DNA of 64,000 nt from Hymenopus coronatus (lineage: Eukaryota; Arthropoda; Insecta; Mantodea; Hymenopodidae), in the NCBI GenBank assembly GCA_030762935.1, contig CM060884.1, positions 76,957,696 through 77,021,695 on the forward strand, in the 5' to 3' direction. Below the pieces are notes generated by a model, which saw only the letters and a program-made list of their open reading frames with translations, did not search any database and was not told the origin of the DNA. The stretch's first letter is position 1, and each line of letters opens with the position of its first letter. The translations under genes were made by a program, and so were the position numbers. This document shows positions 62,521 to 64,000 of the stretch, one piece after another.

Positions 62521-64000
62521 GACTGTTTGTATCTGAGTGTGTAGTGTGTGTCTGTCTGTGTGTGACTGTGTTTGTATCTGAGTGTGTAGTGTGTGTGTCT
62601 GTGTGTGACTGTGTTTGTATCTGAGTGTGTAGTGTGTGTGTCTGTGTGTGACTGTGTTTGTATCTGAGTGTGTAGTGTGTGTGTCTGTGTGTGACTGTGT
62701 TTGTATCTGAGTGTGTAGTGTGTGTGTCTGTGTGTGACTGTGTTTGTATCTGAGTGTGTAGTGTGTGTCTGTCTGTGTGTGACTGTGTTTGTATCTGAGT
62801 GTGTATTGTGTGTCTGTCTGTGTGTGACTGTGTTTGTATCTGAGTGTGTAGTGTGTGTCTGTCTGTGTGTGACTGTGTTTGTATCTGAGTGTGTATTGTG
62901 TGTCTGTCTGTGTGTGACTGTGTTTGTATCTGAGTGTGTATTGTGTGTCTGTCTGTGTGTGACTGTGTTTGTATCTGAGTGTGTAGTGTGTGTCTGTCTG
63001 TGTGTGACTGTGTTTGTATCTGAGTGTGTATTGTGTGTCTGTCTGTGTGTGACTGTGTTTGTATCTGAGTGTGTAGTGTGTGTGTCTGTGTGTGACTGTG
63101 TTTGTATCTGAGTGTGTAGTGTGTGTGTCTGTGTGTGACTGTGTTTGTATCTGAGTGTGTATTGTGTGTCTGTCTGTGTGTGACTGTGTTTGTATCTGAG
63201 TGTGTATTGTGTGTCTGTCTGTGTGTGACTGTGTTTGTATCTGAGTGTGTATTGTGTGTCTGTCTGTGTGTGACTGTGTTTGTATCTGAGTGTGTTGTGT
63301 GTGTCTGTCTGTGTGTGACTGTGTTTGTATCTGAGTGTGTATTGTGTGTGTCCGTCTTTGTGTGACTGTTTGTATCTGAGTGTGTTGTGTGTGTCTGTCT
63401 GTGTGTGACTGTGTTTGTATCTGAGTGTGTTGTGTGTGTCTGTCTGTGTGTGACTGTGTTTGTATCTGAGTGTGTTGTGTGTGTCTGTCTGTGTGTGACT
63501 GTGTTTGTATCTGAGTGTGTTGTGTGTATGTCTGTGTGTGACTGTGTTTGTATCTGAGTGTGTTGTGTGTGTGTCTGTGTGTGACTGTGTTTGTATCTGA
63601 GTGTGTTGTGTGTGTCTGTCTGTGTGTGACTGTGTTTGTATCTGAGTGTGTTGTGTGTGTCTTTGTGTGACTGTGTTTGTATCTGAATGTGTAGTGTGTG
63701 TTTGTCTGTGTGTGAATGTGTTTGTATCTGAGTGTGTTGTGTGTGTCTGTGTGTGAATGTGTTTGTATCTGAGTGTGTTGTGTGTGTCTGTGTGTGAATG
63801 TGTTTGTATCTGAGTGTGTTGTGTGTGTCTGTCTGTGTGTGACTGTGTTTGTGTATGAGTGTGTTGTGTGTGACTGTGTTTGTATCTGAGTGTGTTGTGT
63901 GAGTTTGTCTGTGTGTGACTGTGTTTGTATCTGAATGTGTAGTGTGTGTCTGTCTGTGTGTGACTGTGTTTGTATCTGAGTGTGTTGTGTGTATCTGTCT

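Larger units (their letters stand above)
53917..64000 (-). mobile_element. CHE copy in reverse orientation with core expanded beyond the window
   Basis: The right end comes first: TTACATTACCTACACGTACC, a decayed palindrome CTGTGCATAGTGAATAG, ATTTCATCGGAAATACATGT, TTTGGGTCCCCCTGAATAAA, then TAGAAAAATGTCCGTGTGTG. From about 54053 onward the core is a TG-rich array that never ends within the window, so the left half of this copy is unseen. The order of the blocks is exactly that of other reverse copies, for example 36910-37741. Confidence 0.87.
54053..64000. repeat. Giant TG-rich array, at least 9.9 kb
   Basis: Zones differ. From 54053 to about 57160: irregular GTGTGTCTGTGTGTCTCTCA and GACTGTGTTTGTATCTGAGT words. 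57160-60900: 38/40-bp units built on GTCTCTGTATCTGAGTGTGT plus CAG with either GTGTGTGTCT or GTGTGACTGTCT. 60900-61400: transitional, with GTCAGTGGTCTGTC words. 61400-64000: 41-43-bp units with GACTGTGTTTGTATCTGAGT and GTGT(A/T)GTGTG. Every Cys/Val/Ser-rich ORF here is an artefact. Confidence 0.97.

Noticed and set aside
54059..63365. Cys/Val/Ser-rich ORFs in the TG array
   Set aside because: Same cause as in the CA array: low-complexity TG DNA read in overlapping frames, with no start context or domain.

Overview
This is a eukaryotic, repeat-dominated stretch of DNA, most likely from an insect or other arthropod. The clues are three different broken IS630-Tc1-mariner transposases of insect type, tRNA-derived SINEs with Pol III box motifs, AT-rich unique DNA with no long ORFs, and one candidate exon with a clean splice donor. 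A large polyneopteran-type genome would fit, but that is only an inference. I see no bacterial operon, rRNA, CRISPR array or complete protein-coding gene. Almost all long ORFs are by-products of tandem repeats.

Layout. 1-250: a possible first coding exon on the minus strand, leaving the window at its left edge. 951-1113: a tRNA-derived SINE (family A). 3667-6640: a 55/64-bp dimorphic satellite. 6703-8574: a dead transposase carrying a 77/78-bp tandem array made from its own coding sequence. 9440-11095: a 36-bp satellite. 13340-19000: a 66-69-bp satellite. 19247-25430: a cluster of copies of one dispersed element with SINE pieces. 25525-31296: one more copy of that element, whose core has swollen into about 5 kb of CA-rich array. 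31570-37741: more copies plus a SINE tail array. 37926-48500: an 80-bp satellite of about 130 units with large internal duplications. 48500-49010: a dead mariner fragment. 50221-52121: another dead mariner, split by an inserted copy of the dispersed element. 53917-64000: a further copy, in reverse orientation, whose core has become at least 10 kb of TG-rich array running off the window.

Main result. One dispersed family, called here CHE (CA-core, hairpin-ended element), occurs about 20 times. A full copy is about 830-900 bp. It has a left end near CATGACTTTCTCTACATC, a short CA-rich core, a right-hand palindrome centred on ACTATGTACATAGT and a right end GTGTAGAGAAAGTAAAAA, so the two ends carry a 12-13 bp inverted repeat. 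It has no coding capacity. The layout resembles non-autonomous Helentron (HINE/DINE-1-like) elements, but the class is not proven. Both giant CA/TG arrays lie inside CHE copies, exactly where other copies hold a few dozen bases of CA. The general theme is tandem-array birth from transposable elements: CHE cores, a transposase segment, and SINE tails have each been amplified. Roughly 37 of 64 kb is tandem repeat, in seven long arrays with unrelated units.
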